A stretch of 64,000 nt of DNA, taken from positions 232,662-296,661 of the forward strand of contig JXTB01000399.1 in NCBI GenBank assembly GCA_002914805.1, given 5' to 3'. A program made the translations under genes and the position numbers. The notes under the pieces are model-generated. The model ran no database searches, had not been told where the DNA came from, and saw only the letters and a list, made by a program, of their open reading frames with translations. This DNA comes from Parasponia andersonii (taxonomy: Eukaryota > Streptophyta > Magnoliopsida > Rosales > Cannabaceae). Of the stretch, positions 25,490-38,200 are shown in pieces (position 1 is the stretch's first letter; every line of letters begins with the position of its first letter).

Positions 25490-25955
25490 CTTACACCATG
25501 TCACAGAATGGTTGAGAGGCCTGTTGAGCATTCCAGACAGAACCTGGACTAGTACGTTCCAAGTTCAGAAGGGTACTATTAAGATCACTAACAATAAGCC
25601 ATGGACCTGGTAATGTAGCCACTGTTGATTGGACATGGCTCCAAAAGGAAGGTCGGTCGGATGCACGAGAGGGTCCATATATAGCTGATAACAGTCGAGG
25701 ATTTGGAGACGGTTCAAAATGGACAAGACAATGGATTACGTTCTTGTCCCTCTCCACGGGCTCCAATCGAAGGCTCGACGACCAAACAACACCGAAACCA
25801 CCTGAAAAATTCTCCGGTGGTACATAATAGTAGAGGTGCTGAAAACCCAAGTTCGAATTTTATTCCACATTGTTGTTTCTGAAATTAGTGTTTCTGAGAG
25901 TACGAGGCACTCTGAGCTGTGGTATCTTATTAAAGGCCGAAGGTCTTTATTTGTC
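25490..25955 (-). pseudogene. LINE endonuclease domain, main part
   Basis: The minus strand gives LRPLIRYHSSECLVLSETLISE followed by FGVVWSSSLRLE, LLSAIYGPSRASDRPSFW and WLIVSDLNSTLL. These are blocks of the exonuclease-endonuclease-phosphatase (APE-like) domain that nicks target DNA. The first about 13 residues of the same ORF lie at 31237-31199, beyond the copia insertion. Confidence 0.85.
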
Positions 25956-26475
25956 GAGGTCCTGAGATCGATTTTGTGGAAACGATAACATACAGTTAAA
26001 ATATGAGTTAAGAAAATTTGAATAAAATCAAAAAAATAAGGCACACAAAAGAATTAACGACTCACTTCTCTCTAAATACAAGGAGAAAACGAATGAACCT
26101 CTAAATCTCTTGAAATATGAGAAAATACTCACTCTAAACAATTTAGGAGAATACAAGTGGGACACTAAGAAGAATTCCTAGGTTTGAATTCTCTCTTAGA
26201 AAGGAAGAAAATTTAGAATGGGATGCTAAACTAGTGATGAAGCCCTCCGTATTTATAGAACTTGAAAGGTGATGTGAACACCATCTTTTACTATTGCTAT
26301 TACGGCTGCTCTTTTCACTATTGCTATTGCAGTTGCCCTTTTTACTATTCCTATTGCGGTTGCCTTTTTTACTATTCCTACTGCGGCTTCCCTTTTTACT
26401 ATTTTTATTGTAGCTGCCTTTTCACTATTCCTATTGCGGCTGGTTGGTGAGCTGCAATTGTTGATTTGCTCAACA
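25956..26475 (-). repeat. 3' LTR of the copia element
   Basis: The segment matches 30613-31199. On the minus strand it starts TGTTGAGCAAATC after a purine-rich tract. It contains a tandem array of 24-27 base units (tactattcctattgcggctg) at about 26280-26450. The outer edge near 25956 is approximate. A TATA-like motif (ctataaata, minus strand) lies at about 26248-26256. Confidence 0.8.
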
Positions 26476-26566
26476 TTCTCCTACTTGAAGACTTGATTTT
26501 AATTATATCTTCACACTTTATGAATCTCTCTTTTCTTCCCTTGTCAATTCTTCATACTGCTTATAT

Positions 26567-27938
26567 TTATGCTAGGCCATATAAGGATCTACACCATTGG
26601 AACTTGTCAGTGTTGATTGGTTTGATTAAAGCATCTGCTAGGTTCTCCTTTGTGTGAATCTTTTTCATGTCCACACTTTCATCTTCTACTACTTCTCGAA
26701 TAAAGTGATATTGAACGCTAATATACTTTGTCCTAGAATGAAAGACTGGATTCCTTGCAATGTGCAAGGCACTCTGATTGTCACAAAATAGAGAAATTTT
26801 TTCTTGTTTGTGCCCGAGCTCCTCCAATAACCTTTGAATCCAAATAGCCTATTTACAAGCTTGTGTAGCTGCCATGTATTCTGCTTCTGTTGTAGATAAA
26901 GCCACAATAGTTTGCATTTTTGAAACCTAGCTTACAGCTCCTTTTGCAAGAGTGAATACATAGCCTGTAGTAGATTTTCGTTTGTCAAGATCACCTGTAA
27001 AATCTGAATCAACATATCCTCTAACAGTAAATTCCGATCCTCCGTAACATAATGCAGCATCTGAGGTTCCTTTGATGTATCTCAGAATTCTCTTTACAGC
27101 ATTCCAATGCTCTCCACTAGGATTCGCCATATATCGACTAACCGCTCCCACTACTTGTGTAATGTCTAGTCTTTTATATATCATAGTGAACACTAGGCTT
27201 CCCACTGCTGATGCATACGGTACTCGAGACATCTCCATCCTCTCTGCTTCATTGCTAGGACACATCCCAGAGGATAACTTGAAGTTAACAGGAAGTGGTG
27301 AAGTTAACAGGAAGTGGGGTAGAATTCGACTTACAATCTTGCATATTGAAACGGCGCAAGATTTTCTTCAAATAATTCTTTTGAGAAAGCCGAATCTTCT
27401 TGTTACCTTTGCCTCGGTGAATTTGTATCCTTAGAATCTTGTTTGCTGGTCCCAAGTCCTTCATATCAAATTCCCTAACTCACTGTACCTTTAATTCTTA
27501 GATTCTGCTTTTGTTAGGGCCCGCTACTAACATGTTATCCACGTACAATAATAAGATAATGAAGTCACTATATTCATCAAACCTCCTGAAGTATGTGCAG
27601 TGGTTTGAACTAAGTCTGTTGTACCCAAGGCTTATGATGAAGGAATCAAATCTCTTATACAAATACCTCGGTGCCTGTTTGAGACCGTATAGAGATTAGT
27701 TCAACGTGCAAACCAAGTTCTCCTTGCCTGTTTTAGCAAAACCTTCTGGTTAGAGCATATAAATCTCTTCTTCAAGTTCTCTATGAAGAAAAGCAGTTTT
27801 CACATCTAGCTGCTCTAGATGTAGGTCAAACGTAGCATACATCGACAGAACTACTCTAGCTGTTGTTAGTTGAACTACAGGTGAAAATATCTCATTGAAG
27901 TCAATACCTTCTTTCTGAGCATATCCTTTTACCACCAA
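26567..27938 (-). pseudogene. copia reverse transcriptase and RNase H region (fossil)
   Basis: The RT blocks are VVKGYAQKEGIDFNEIFSPV and LEQLDVKTAFLHRELEEEIY. RNase H blocks are WNAVKRILRYIKGTSDAAL, GYVDSDFTGDLDKRKSTTGY and CDNQSALHIARNPVFHSRTK. The order INT-RT-RH places it in Ty1/copia. Broken. Confidence 0.88.
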
Positions 27939-28373
27939 TCTCGCCGATACCGCTCCACTTGATCATTGCTATCACACTTGATCTTATAGACCTATTTGTT
28001 GCCAATAGGTTTCCTTCTTTGTGGTAGCAAAACAAGATCCCATGTCTTGTTCTTATGAAGAGCTTCAATCTCTTCTTGCATTGCTGTCATCCATAGGGAT
28101 ATATCCGGGCTTTTGGTAGCCTCATGGAAAGTTGTTGGCTCTCCATCCTCTGCTAGAAGACAGTATGCAATATTGCTCTCAGTGATATAATCCGAGTGTC
28201 ATGCCAGTGTTCTTCTCTCACGAGTTAACTGACGAATTTCAGAAGCCTCTTCCTCGACTGGTTCTCCTATTTCGTACTCTGGTACTATTTCAGAAGAATC
28301 TGAATCTTCAGTATTCTTTTCTACTTGAACTGTAGTAGTTTCTGGTCTGCTATCGTCTCCCTTCTCTTATAGT

Positions 28374-29357
28374 TTATGCAAATATCACATCTCTGCTAAT
28401 GACAATCTTATGGGTAATGGGATCCCATAAGCGATATCCCTTGACTCCATCAACATATCCCAAGAGTACACACCTTCTAGACTTTGAATCCAGTTTTGTG
28501 CTTTCTTGAGCGTTGTACATCACGTACACAGGACATCTAAACATATGTAAGTGAGAATAATCAGCTCGCTTACTAGTCCACATCTCTATCAGTGTCTTCA
28601 TATTAATCGCTGTTGATGGAGATCGATTAATCACATAATAGGCAGTTTTGACTACTTCTGCCCAGATTGTCTTGGGTAGACCTGCAGCTTTCAATATTGC
28701 TCTTGTTCTTTCCAACAAGATTCTGTTCATCCACTCTGCCACTCCATTTTATTGAGAAGTGTACGCCATTGTGAACTACCTCTTGATACATTCTTGTTGA
28801 CAGAAGTTATCAAATTCATTGCTTGTATATTCTTCTCCATTGTCCGTCCTTAAACACTTGATCTTTTCTCCAGATTCAAGCTCTATCCGTGCTTTGAATA
28901 TTTTGAAGACTGAAAACACATATGTCTTCCTCTTGATAGGATACACCCAACATCTCCTTGAGTGATCATCAATAAAAGATACAAAGTATCTAGCTCCTCC
29001 CAGGGACATTACCAGTACTTGCCAAACATCAAAGTGAACCAAGTCTAGAACTTATTTACTTCTAGAATTAGATGTGCTAAACTTTAATCTATGTTGCTTG
29101 CTTATGACACAGTGCTCACAAAAAGGTAAAGATAACTTTGTGAGACCAGGAAGCAATCTTTGTTCAGAGAGAATATTCAAGCCTCGTTCCGACATATGGC
29201 CAAGCTTACAATGCCACATCATCGTTGATTCTTCTCCAGAATTTGTTAAAGCAACCGATGTCTCAGTTTCCATAAGTGTATCTCTTTTAAGCATGTATAG
29301 ATTCACTGTAATTTTCTCCACCTTCATTACTACAAGCGCGCCCTTCATAATCTTCAT
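28374..29357 (-). pseudogene. copia integrase region (fossil)
   Basis: The GAG-pre-integrase block (MWHCKLGHMSERGLNIL, then CEHCVISKQHRL) gives the zinc-binding HHCC part. The core follows with FVSFIDDHSRRCWVYPIK, CLRTDNGEEYTSNEF and AEWMNRILLERTRAIL. Integrase joins the cDNA to host DNA. Broken. Confidence 0.88.
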
Positions 29358-29391
29358 GATCCCATTCTCGACACGAGTTTTGCAACCAAGG

Positions 29392-30500
29392 TTATCTAGA
29401 TAATTGTCCTAAAGACAATAGATTTTCCTTCAGGCCCTTCACATGTCGCACCTCTTGAGTAGTATGAATAGTGTCATCGTACATCTTTATCTTGATAGTA
29501 CCAAGCCTAGTGATCTCTAAGGTATGATCATTACCCATGTATACAGATTCTCCAGAGACAGGTTCATATGTATGAAACCATTCTCTGTGAGAAGTCATGT
29601 GCCATGCTCCCGAATCTACTAACCAAACATCAGTGAGCTGTCGTCTGTCTTTAGAAATTGTTGCTGCTTCACTAAATAGGATTTCTCCATCATCTGAAGT
29701 ATTTGCAACATTCCTCTGAGCATTTGATGACTCGGGATCCTTCCCTCTGGAATCCCTATTCTTCTTGAGTTGCCAACACTCCCTTTTGACGTGCCCTTTC
29801 TTGCCACAATGATAACAGTTGATATTCTTCTTACTTCTTGACTTTGATCTACAATGACTCTGACTCCTACTGAGGCCACGTTCTGTTGATCTCCCTCTCA
29901 TTGTCAAAGCCTCTACTTACTATGAACTTACTAATCTGTCTTCCTTGTTCTTACGCCGATTTTCTTCTTCGAGAACAGCAACTGTAAGATCGTTGAAAAC
30001 TAGAGTTGTAGCATTGGTGGTCATATTTATGATGAGTTGACCATACGAATCAGGCAGACTCTGAAGTAAGATTTTTGCATATTTATTATCCTCTATTTTA
30101 TGCTTCATTGTTGTGAGTTGTGAGAATAGAATATTGAGGGTGTTGATGTGGTCGGTCACCGTTGTTAATTCCACCATCCGAAGGGTATAAAACCTTTTCT
30201 TCAAGAAAATTTTGTTGTGAAGTGACTTGGCCTGATACAACTTTGTCAGTGTATCTCATATCTCCTTGGCTGACTTCTTCTCCTCAATGCTCGACAGGAC
30301 TCCATCTACTAGTACCAGATATAAGTTAGCGACAGCATTACTATCTATCTCGTCCCACCTTTTATCATCAGTAATCTCAGCAGGCCTTTCCCCAATTGCT
30401 ACTAGGCAATTATCTTTTCTCAAGATTGCCTTTATCTTCATTTTCTACAAAGAGAAATTGTTCACATTAAACTTCTCAATATCGAATTTTGCTGCCATTT
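29392..30500 (-). pseudogene. copia gag and protease region (fossil)
   Basis: Gag blocks are MKIKAILRKDNCLVAI, LHNKIFLKKRFYTLRM and KILLQSLPDSYGQL (UBN2-type gag). Then come the knuckle CYHCGKKGHVKREC (CX2CX4HX4C) and the protease start WLVDSGAWHMTSH. The order and motifs are those of TNT1-like copia elements. Broken. Confidence 0.85.
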
Positions 30501-30612
30501 TTGTTCATTACGATTTATTCAGTTACCACTGTTTCACTATATGTGAACAGTACTGCATACGTGAATAGTACCGTATATGTGAATAGTACTCCAACCAATG
30601 GCTCTGATACCA

Positions 30613-31199
30613 CTATTAGGAGATCGGCTTTGCGGAAGCGATAACACACAGCTAAAATATGAGTTGAGAAAATTTAGATAAAATGAAAAAAAAAAGGCAC
30701 ACAAAAGAATTAATGTAGTTCACCCAATTTAGGCTACGTCCACGGACAAGGCTATGAAGAAATTTCATTATGAAAATGAGATTACAACTCACTTCTCTCT
30801 AAATACAAGGAGAGAACAAATGAACCTCTCTCTCTTGAAATAGAAGAAAACACTCTCTCTAAACAATTTAGGAGAAAACAAGTGGGACACTAAGAGGAAT
30901 TCTTAGGCTTGAATTCTCTCTTAGAAAGGAAGAGGATTTAGAATGGAATGCTAAACAAGTGATGAAGCCCTCCGTATTTATAAAATTTGAAAGGTGGTGT
31001 GAACACCATCTTTTACTATTGCTATTGCTGCTGCTCTTTTCACTATTGCTATTGCGGCTGCCCTTTTTATATTCCTATTAAAGCTGCCTTTTTTACTATT
31101 CTTATTGCGGCTTCCCTTTTTACTATTCTTATTGTGGCTGCCTTTTCACTGTTCCTATTGCGGCTGGTTGGTGAGCTGCAATTGTTGATTTGTTCAATA
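30613..31199 (-). repeat. 5' LTR of the copia element
   Basis: The segment matches 25956-26475. It lies next to the primer site at 30601-30612 on the minus strand and has the same array of attgcggctgcc-type units at about 31010-31170. Its outer end joins the LINE ORF2 start (31237), which places the insertion point. Confidence 0.8.
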
Positions 31200-31460
31200 C
31201 TATCGAGGCCTCGACAATTAACTGGTAGGATCTTCATGGTTTCAGCAAGGTGCCTCTAAGGATATCCCCCACCTATTCTATTTGATTTTGTATCTGTGAT
31301 GCTTCTCTGAATGACTCATTTAGATTCCTTGGGCTTGGTCCATTGCTTCTCGATCTCTATTTAAAACTCCTGATGGAGCTGATTTTGTTACCTGGAGAGA
31401 CTCGAGGTGTTTTTCTCAGAGCATCTCTTCCTTTTAGGGTTGGTAGATGAGCCCGCTACA

Positions 31461-32614
31461 AAAAGTTATTATATTTAAGAGGCCTACTAAATGATCTAGA
31501 TAGAATTCTATCACTAGAACTAGATATTAGCACTTGTTTATCGATCTAGAAGTAATAAAACTATAGATGGTACGCTCTTTTGAGTTTAAGGTATTAACTA
31601 CAATGAAAAACATAATCTAGATTAGATTCCGTGTTTATAAAATTATAATCTAGACTAATTTAAGATCTTTCTCAAGTTAATGTTTTTGTTATAATAATTT
31701 AGAGCGTTTACTTAAGTTATTTAATAGTAAGAGATTAGGTATAATGTTTGTCTATCTAGCATACAAACTAAAAAAAAAAATATAGATAATTGTGCGTTTG
31801 TGGACTATCTATAGTTTGTAGCTTTGGTATACAACTATCAAAATCTGGTAGTTAATTAATATGATTGTTTAGTAGTGATGAATGAAACCTTAACCCATTT
31901 GCTTTATTATTTATATTTTATTTATTTTATTATTTTCATTAGCTTTAGCTTTATTTTTAATTTACTTTAAATCCCCTTCATTATAAGAATGATAGCTTAT
32001 TAATTAGATTAATTCCTGATAGAATCGATTTTTATTTGTCATTATACTAGGAGTATAATTATTAAGTTTCTGTAAGAGTTACTAGATAAAGATTAAAAAG
32101 ATAATTAATTTAGCTATTTAACGATATACTAGACAAAAAACAAATAATGAAGGAAAAAAAATAGTTGTTTATTTATATTAAGTAAGTATAAGTATAGAAA
32201 TGTGTTTTCCTATAGAAATGTGTTTTCTCTTGTAAGAAAATAAATATATCAATGGATTTATGTCAAAATATAATACTACAGATATCAATATATACATAAC
32301 ATTATATATACATAACATTAGCAAGTATCGATTAAAACGTTTAAAGAATAAGACTAAAGCATCGATTAAAAAGTTTAAAAGGAATAAGACATAAGTAATA
32401 TACATTTCTTAAGCCAAAAAAGCAATATATATTCATGTAGTCCAATGTTAAAAGGAATAAGACATAAGTAATATACATTTCTTAAGCCAAAAAAGCAATA
32501 TATATTCATGTAGTCCAATGATTACACTTAATAGATATCCTCTGACTTTGAGATTTTATGTACACACATTATATTTGGTGTATAAAATATAATATATATT
32601 TATTTATATAGAAA
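31461..32614. other. AT-rich intergenic DNA with a short tandem duplication
   Basis: No gene was seen. A block of about 73 bases (aaaggaataagacataagta ... catgtagtccaatg) is repeated head to tail at about 32375-32447 and 32448-32520, with almost no difference between copies. Confidence 0.6.
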
Positions 32615-33153
32615 GGGGTTTTAATGATATTAATAGCTCTTAAATTATACAAGTAGCACTACTTTGTTTTTTAAATTTTCAACTTACATAATAATAATTT
32701 TTGAACTATTTAATTGTTGTAATAATGATCCCTTTGTCACAAATTATTAAATATTTAACAGAAATAAGTCATTACAAAACACTCGATTTGATAGTTGTAG
32801 TTAAGAATGAAATTCTAAATTTTTAACTTACACAGTTTGGCAACATTTGTATAATTATTGCAACAATAACCATTTTTTTCACGAACTGTTAAATTTTTAA
32901 TAAAAATGAGCCTTGTGTAAAGTGCACAATTTAGTAATTATAGATAAAAATGATATTATGACTCATAGAAGTAAATAATTCCAAATTATACGCTTTGTCT
33001 ATGACTATTTTCTATTAAAAAACTAATAGTTTGTGACAAATAAGTTATTATTATAATAATCACATAATTAAAGGTTATTACTATATAAGTTAAAAGTTCA
33101 GGGACAAAGTGACACAATGAGTATAATTCAAAGACCGTTATTATATTTAACCC
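32615..33153. mobile_element. non-autonomous long-TIR element (MULE-like)
   Basis: The arms mirror each other over at least 150 bases: gggttttaatgatattaata at the left and gggttaaatataataacggt as the reverse complement of the right end. The flanks tatagaaag and tatggaaaa are a 7-of-9 match, suggesting an aged 9-base target duplication. No coding capacity. Confidence 0.65.
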
Positions 33154-33182
33154 TATGGAAAAAAAAGGGGGGGTTGACTATA

Positions 33183-33679
33183 TTTTTATATAATTATTTT
33201 GATTATTTATTCAGTTTATACTTTGTATTTTGGTTATTATCATTATTAACTTTTAGATTCGAAATTCTTAATATATTTATATCTTTTTTAAGTTAAACAC
33301 CAAATTTGATCCTTGAGTTTACCAAAATAACCTTTTAAATTTCAAGGGTATATATTTTAATAATTAATTTATATTTAAAACTAATTAAAATTAATATTTA
33401 AAAAAACAACATTAAAAAATAATTTTAAAAAGCAAAAACCCGTGAATATTAAATATTATTGATAAAACATATTTAAATGTTTTAAATTTAAACTTCTTTT
33501 CAAATATATATTTAAACTTTAAAGGTATTTTAGTAACTATATTGTTAAAATTAGTGTTTGACAAAAAGATAATATAAATTCATTATAAATTTTAAATCTG
33601 AGGATAACAATAACCACAGTGGAAGATATAAACTAAATACACTATCAAAATACAAAGTATAAAAGTGTAATTATAAAAA
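33183..33679. mobile_element. non-autonomous long-TIR element, second of three
   Basis: The left arm (actttgtattttggttatta, then ttaaacaccaaatttgat) mirrors the right arm near 33540-33665 in reverse complement (actttgtattttgatagtgt, then tcaaacactaattttaa). A related but incomplete copy lies at 16800-16950. No ORF. Exact ends are uncertain. Confidence 0.55.
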
Positions 33680-33716
33680 GAAAAAACAAAAAACAAACAA
33701 AAATAGAGATTATTAA

Positions 33717-35069
33717 TTAGGGTCTATATCATCTGTGGTCCCGCAGTCCTTGACTTTTCCTCCGAGTATTAATCAAGCTCCAATCTTTTTTTAGTAGTTT
33801 TTAGATTCTCAACTTTATACATTTGTATCACTTTAGTCCTTTTTCACTTTCTCATCTAATTCAATCGTTATTTAAGAGTTTTAATATCACTTAGGTCCTC
33901 TACATTTACACAATGTATCATTTAGGTCTCTATTCTTCACTTTGTAGCTTTTGACTCCTCAAACTTTCATTCTTGACACTTAAGTCCTCTTAAGTTAATT
34001 TTGAGTTAAAATCCAACTATAATCAAATTGTACTAAATAAATTAATGAAAACTACTACATTCAAAAGTAACACCAAAATGATTCAGTTAGATAACCGTTA
34101 AAATACATACCAAAATTATATGTTTTTATATAAATTAATATCCTTTTGAGTTAATTTTGAGTTAAAATCTAACTATAATCAAATTGTACTAAATAAATTA
34201 ATGAAAACTACTAAATTCAAAAATAACAACAAAATGACTAAGTTAGATAACCATTGAAATACATACCAAAATTATATGTTTTTGTATAAATTAATATCAA
34301 TTTGCCGAGAGACTTTTAAACTATTTTTAAACAATTGTGAGTTCATAAATTGTAGAAAATGAATTTTATGACTATTAACAAGAAATCATCATTAAATACT
34401 ATATTTTTTTCTCTTGTTATATCCATGTACGTACTCGATCAGTATCTATTCATAAATACTAATTTTTATGTTATTAACTATTATCATTATCAAAACTCAT
34501 GATTTTCTATAAATTAATATCTATTTGTTATTTAAGATGTTTTTAAATTTCTTTTATTATTTATAAGTTATAAGTTAAAAAAAAATATTGATGAATTTAT
34601 GGAATTGGAGAAAATGAATTTTACCACAATTAGTGAGAATTTACAATTAAATCATACAATACTATTTGTAGTATATATTCTTCTTTAGATTATCTTTTTT
34701 TAAAAAAGCTTTATTAGTATTGAACATTCTATTGGTAGTTTTTACTGACTTATTTAGTACAATTTGATTATAATTAGATTTTAACTCAAAATAACTAAGT
34801 ATTACAAAAATAAAAGTTTGAGGAATCAAAAACCACAAAATAAATAATATAAATCTAAGTGATACATTATGTAAAAACTGAAGATCTAAATAATATTAAA
34901 ACTGTCAAATAATGACTGAACTAGACGAAAAAGTGAAAAACAGACTAAAATAATCCAAATATGTAAAAATTAGAGATTTAAAAACTTTTATAAAAATGAA
35001 AATTAGGACCTGATTAATACTTAATACTCAGGAAAAAAGTTGGGAATGGCAGGTGATATAAACCCTATT
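33717..35069. mobile_element. non-autonomous long-TIR element (MULE-like), 1.35 kb
   Basis: Arms of about 330 bases are inverted copies. The left has agggtctatatcatctgtgg and aatcaaattgtactaaataa. The right, reverse complemented, has agggtttatatcacctgcca and the same aatcaaattgtactaaataa. The flanks gattattaa and gattatttg match at 7 of 9 bases. Inside, a block of about 147 bases is directly repeated (about 33990-34135 and 34139-34300). No transposase is present. Confidence 0.7.
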
Positions 35070-35296
35070 GATTATTTGCTTCAATTAGTCTTATATTGTA
35101 TTTGTAGGCCTTGAATTATTAACAATAAACTTCGAAAGACAATAACAGTCAGCCAAAGAGAGATAATAATTTAGCTTTGTTATAGTCTTCAAATAAATTG
35201 AGAAATAAAAATTTAAACTAGTGCATACACAAATAGGCCTTGCAACAATGTAGTTACTATTATTAAAGAGCACATCTCTGCCTCGTAACAAGCAAA

Positions 35297-38200
35297 TCAG
35301 AACTTGCTCGCTTCATCATTTTGTGAATGAACAGAAGCCTTGTCCAGTGGCCACGGTGCCCCCGCCATTACTGCTTCGATCTCCGGTATTTTCCGGGGCA
35401 CGTTTGTCATATTCCTGCAACCATTTGCGGTGACATGCTGCAAAAACATTTGGAATTAGGGAGTGAAAATTCTAATGACAGCAAAAACATTTGGAATTAG
35501 GTAGTGAAAATACTAATGACATCAAGAACAAAATGAAAAAGACAAATATATATATATATATATATATGGGCACCAATCGTATAGGTATCATTATTTTTTT
35601 ATAGTAAAAAATAAGAAAAAAATATCATTAATAATACATGTCTTTTCATGCATCTTATTACAGCCGTTGAATTACTATTAGACACGATGATCCAATAGTT
35701 AAAAGAAATACCTATACATAGGTAAAAAAAAATACGTATTAGATTAGCAACCTATATATATATATATGTATATTTTTGGCTGAGGAGTTCATGGTGGCCG
35801 CAGGCTGAGCAATCCTCCACTTTGAAATCATATGGAGTTTGACGACTAGTTTATTACCTCCTAAAAGGAGAGATACATATAATCGGGATTCTGTGACAGT
35901 TTCGAAAAGTAGAACTTCTCGTATAATGAATTATGATAAATCATAACCAGGTAAAGAAGTACTTCTAGGACAAAAGCCCCACACAAACTAGCATCTATAC
36001 TACTGTGTGGCTGAAAAGAGAGTTATTCTTTTTCCTTTTGAAGGGAAGTAAGTCGGAAAACTTGCTAGATGGTTATTTTCAAAGAAGCATAAACTAAATA
36101 GCTAACCAGAAAGTGCAAAATATAATGCAATGAGATGGATATGAACCTGCAGGAATGAATATATTACTAGGCTTAGAAGAAAGATTCAAAAAATGGATTT
36201 ACCAGATCACTTTCTATTCGAATGCCACCAAAACCTTTAAATCTGATAATAGCTTCACGATTAAAGAACCTAGCAGTCTTTGAGTTTTCCATAGCAGGAA
36301 CCAATAAAGCATCAATGAAGTAGCAACCAGGTTCAACTGTTATCACCTACGGAATAGATCCCAGCACAGCATAAAATGCAAACAAATTATACACATTTTA
36401 ATTGTAAATCAGGCTATCTCCAAACTGACTTGATCTTTAAGTAAAAGAAAATGATTAAGAACTTATAGATTTATGGTTACGGCTAACCATTCCCTCTTGG
36501 AGTTCTCTGATTGTACGCAAAGACTTCAATCCAGGTTCTTTGGGCCTCTCCATTCCCTGCATATCATTCCCATCATCCCAAGTCCGATCAAGAAAGAAAA
36601 AATGCTAAATTATTTAGATCTTTTCTTATAATAGAGAGAGAGAGAGAGAGATCAGATGGATTATTACAAAACCTTTGAGTAGCCTCCAGGATCATGTGTA
36701 TCAAGGCCAAGGAAATGCCCCAGACCATGAGGCATGAAAACAGCACCAAGACGTTCGACCATCATATCATCCACATTGCTAGAACCCAAAATAGGGAAAA
36801 GAGGAGTGTGAACAGTTTTTCTCTCAATAATAAAAATGTGCAAGTAACTGATACATTAAAAAAAAAAAGTTCAGATTTAATGATATTACCCAACAAGAAT
36901 GTCCCCTCTCTGCAATGACTCAAGAACAATCTTTTCTGATAATCTGCAATAAATACGAGAGACAAATTGCATCAGTAGTGAGAAAAATATTCAAAATTAT
37001 AGAGATTCTTGGAAATATATCGTTTTCTTTTCCTCCTTAATTAATGAAGAGAACAAAACATCACAGATACATTCCAAAGGATTACATGAAAATAATGACC
37101 AAATCTGGAAATTATACAGAGTATTCATGCAAAATTTAAAACAAAATCTGGACCAGCTGACAAATGATGGATAGTCCAATTAAGGCTACTTTTCAACTTT
37201 CTGTAACCAGAGAAGTTAAGAGCTCACCGAAACCAATCCTATAAAATCAAATAATATTTGACCAAGGAAAACATGAAATGTAATTCCAGAAAGCTGAAAA
37301 CCTACGAAAGATGTAAAAAGACAACATCTACACAAGCTAACAGATAACAGTTAAATGGGCAAAATCCTCTTTGGCACTGTCTGGCATGCAGAATTTGTTT
37401 AAAATTGACCGTTCGACAATTGGTTTCTTATTAATTTCTGCATGGACGATTCTTCTCAACATTGTTACATTTATAGCTTGGCACTTTTCCTCTTTTCCTC
37501 CATTGTTACTGTCATATTTTAATAGTGTAATATAAATAAGAACAGACAGATCAGCCAGCATCATGACTTCTAAGTTTATTGTACAAAACACTCAAGTGGA
37601 ATTGATAATTGGTTTTTTATTAATTTCTGCATGGACAATTCTTCTCAACATTTAAAAACCAAAATAAAAGAACACACATTTATAGTTTGGCGCTTTTCCT
37701 CCATTGTTACTGTCATATTTTCATAGTGTAATATAAATAAGAACAAACAGATCAGCCAGCATCATGACTTCTGAGTTTATAGTAAAAAAACACTCCAGTA
37801 GAATTGCACTCAAACAGATCAGCGATTACACTTAGCCAGCATAATGAATATTATGGCATGTTTACTAATCACGAAAGGAAAGGAAAGGAGAGATTATAAA
37901 TGTATGTGTATACTTGCACAGCAGGAAATTAGTCACCACAAAATCTTCCCATTTTAAAGGAACTTAATTCTGGAAAATGATTTTAGGAATTAAGTTCCAA
38001 GTCCTGACTGGTCATTTTAATTTACTAATTCCTTTACTTTCCTTTCCAATTCATCTGCAACTTAATTCCAGTTGCTTTCAGTTATGGATTAGTAAACGCA
38101 CCACTAGTAAAGACGATATGAGATCCATTAATCCTCATCCAAACTACTTGCTAACAGAATTAAAGGGGGACTAGAAAATTTTAGTATTATATAGACTTAC

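Larger units (their letters stand above)
25956..31199 (-). mobile_element. Ty1/copia retrotransposon, Tork/TNT1-like (fossil), inserted in the LINE
   Basis: Read on the minus strand the order is 5' LTR (31199 to about 30613), an iMet-type primer site TGGTATCAGAGC (30612-30601), gag, CCHC knuckle, protease, integrase, reverse transcriptase, RNase H, a purine tract (about 26490-26476) and 3' LTR (26475 to about 25956). The order INT-RT-RH is the copia order. Gag and pol resemble the TNT1-94 family. All parts are present but the coding region is broken in many places (roughly ten). The two LTRs differ by many substitutions and in length, so it is an old insertion, though younger than the LINE it splits. 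Confidence 0.9.
18537..31460 (-). mobile_element. L1-type LINE split by two LTR-element insertions
   Basis: One LINE lies on the minus strand. ORF2 starts near 31237 (MKILPVNCRGLDS), continues as endonuclease at 25955-25490 (LRPLIRYHSSECLVLSETLI), then reverse transcriptase (about 24670-23980), the post-RT/zf-RVT part (23676-22660) and RNase H (about 19155-18725). It ends in an A-rich tail (CAAAACAAAACA, minus strand, about 18550-18537). Two younger elements interrupt it: a copia element at 25956-31199 and an LTR-like unit at 19268-22611. Without them the LINE is about 4.3 kb. ORF1 was not found, so it is probably 5'-truncated near 31460. Stops and frame changes show that it is dead. Confidence 0.85.

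Noticed and set aside
26262-26450. Tyr/Cys-rich ORF (YYCYCGCPFYY)
   Set aside because: It is a translation of the tandem units inside the copia LTR; the same occurs at 30987-31259.
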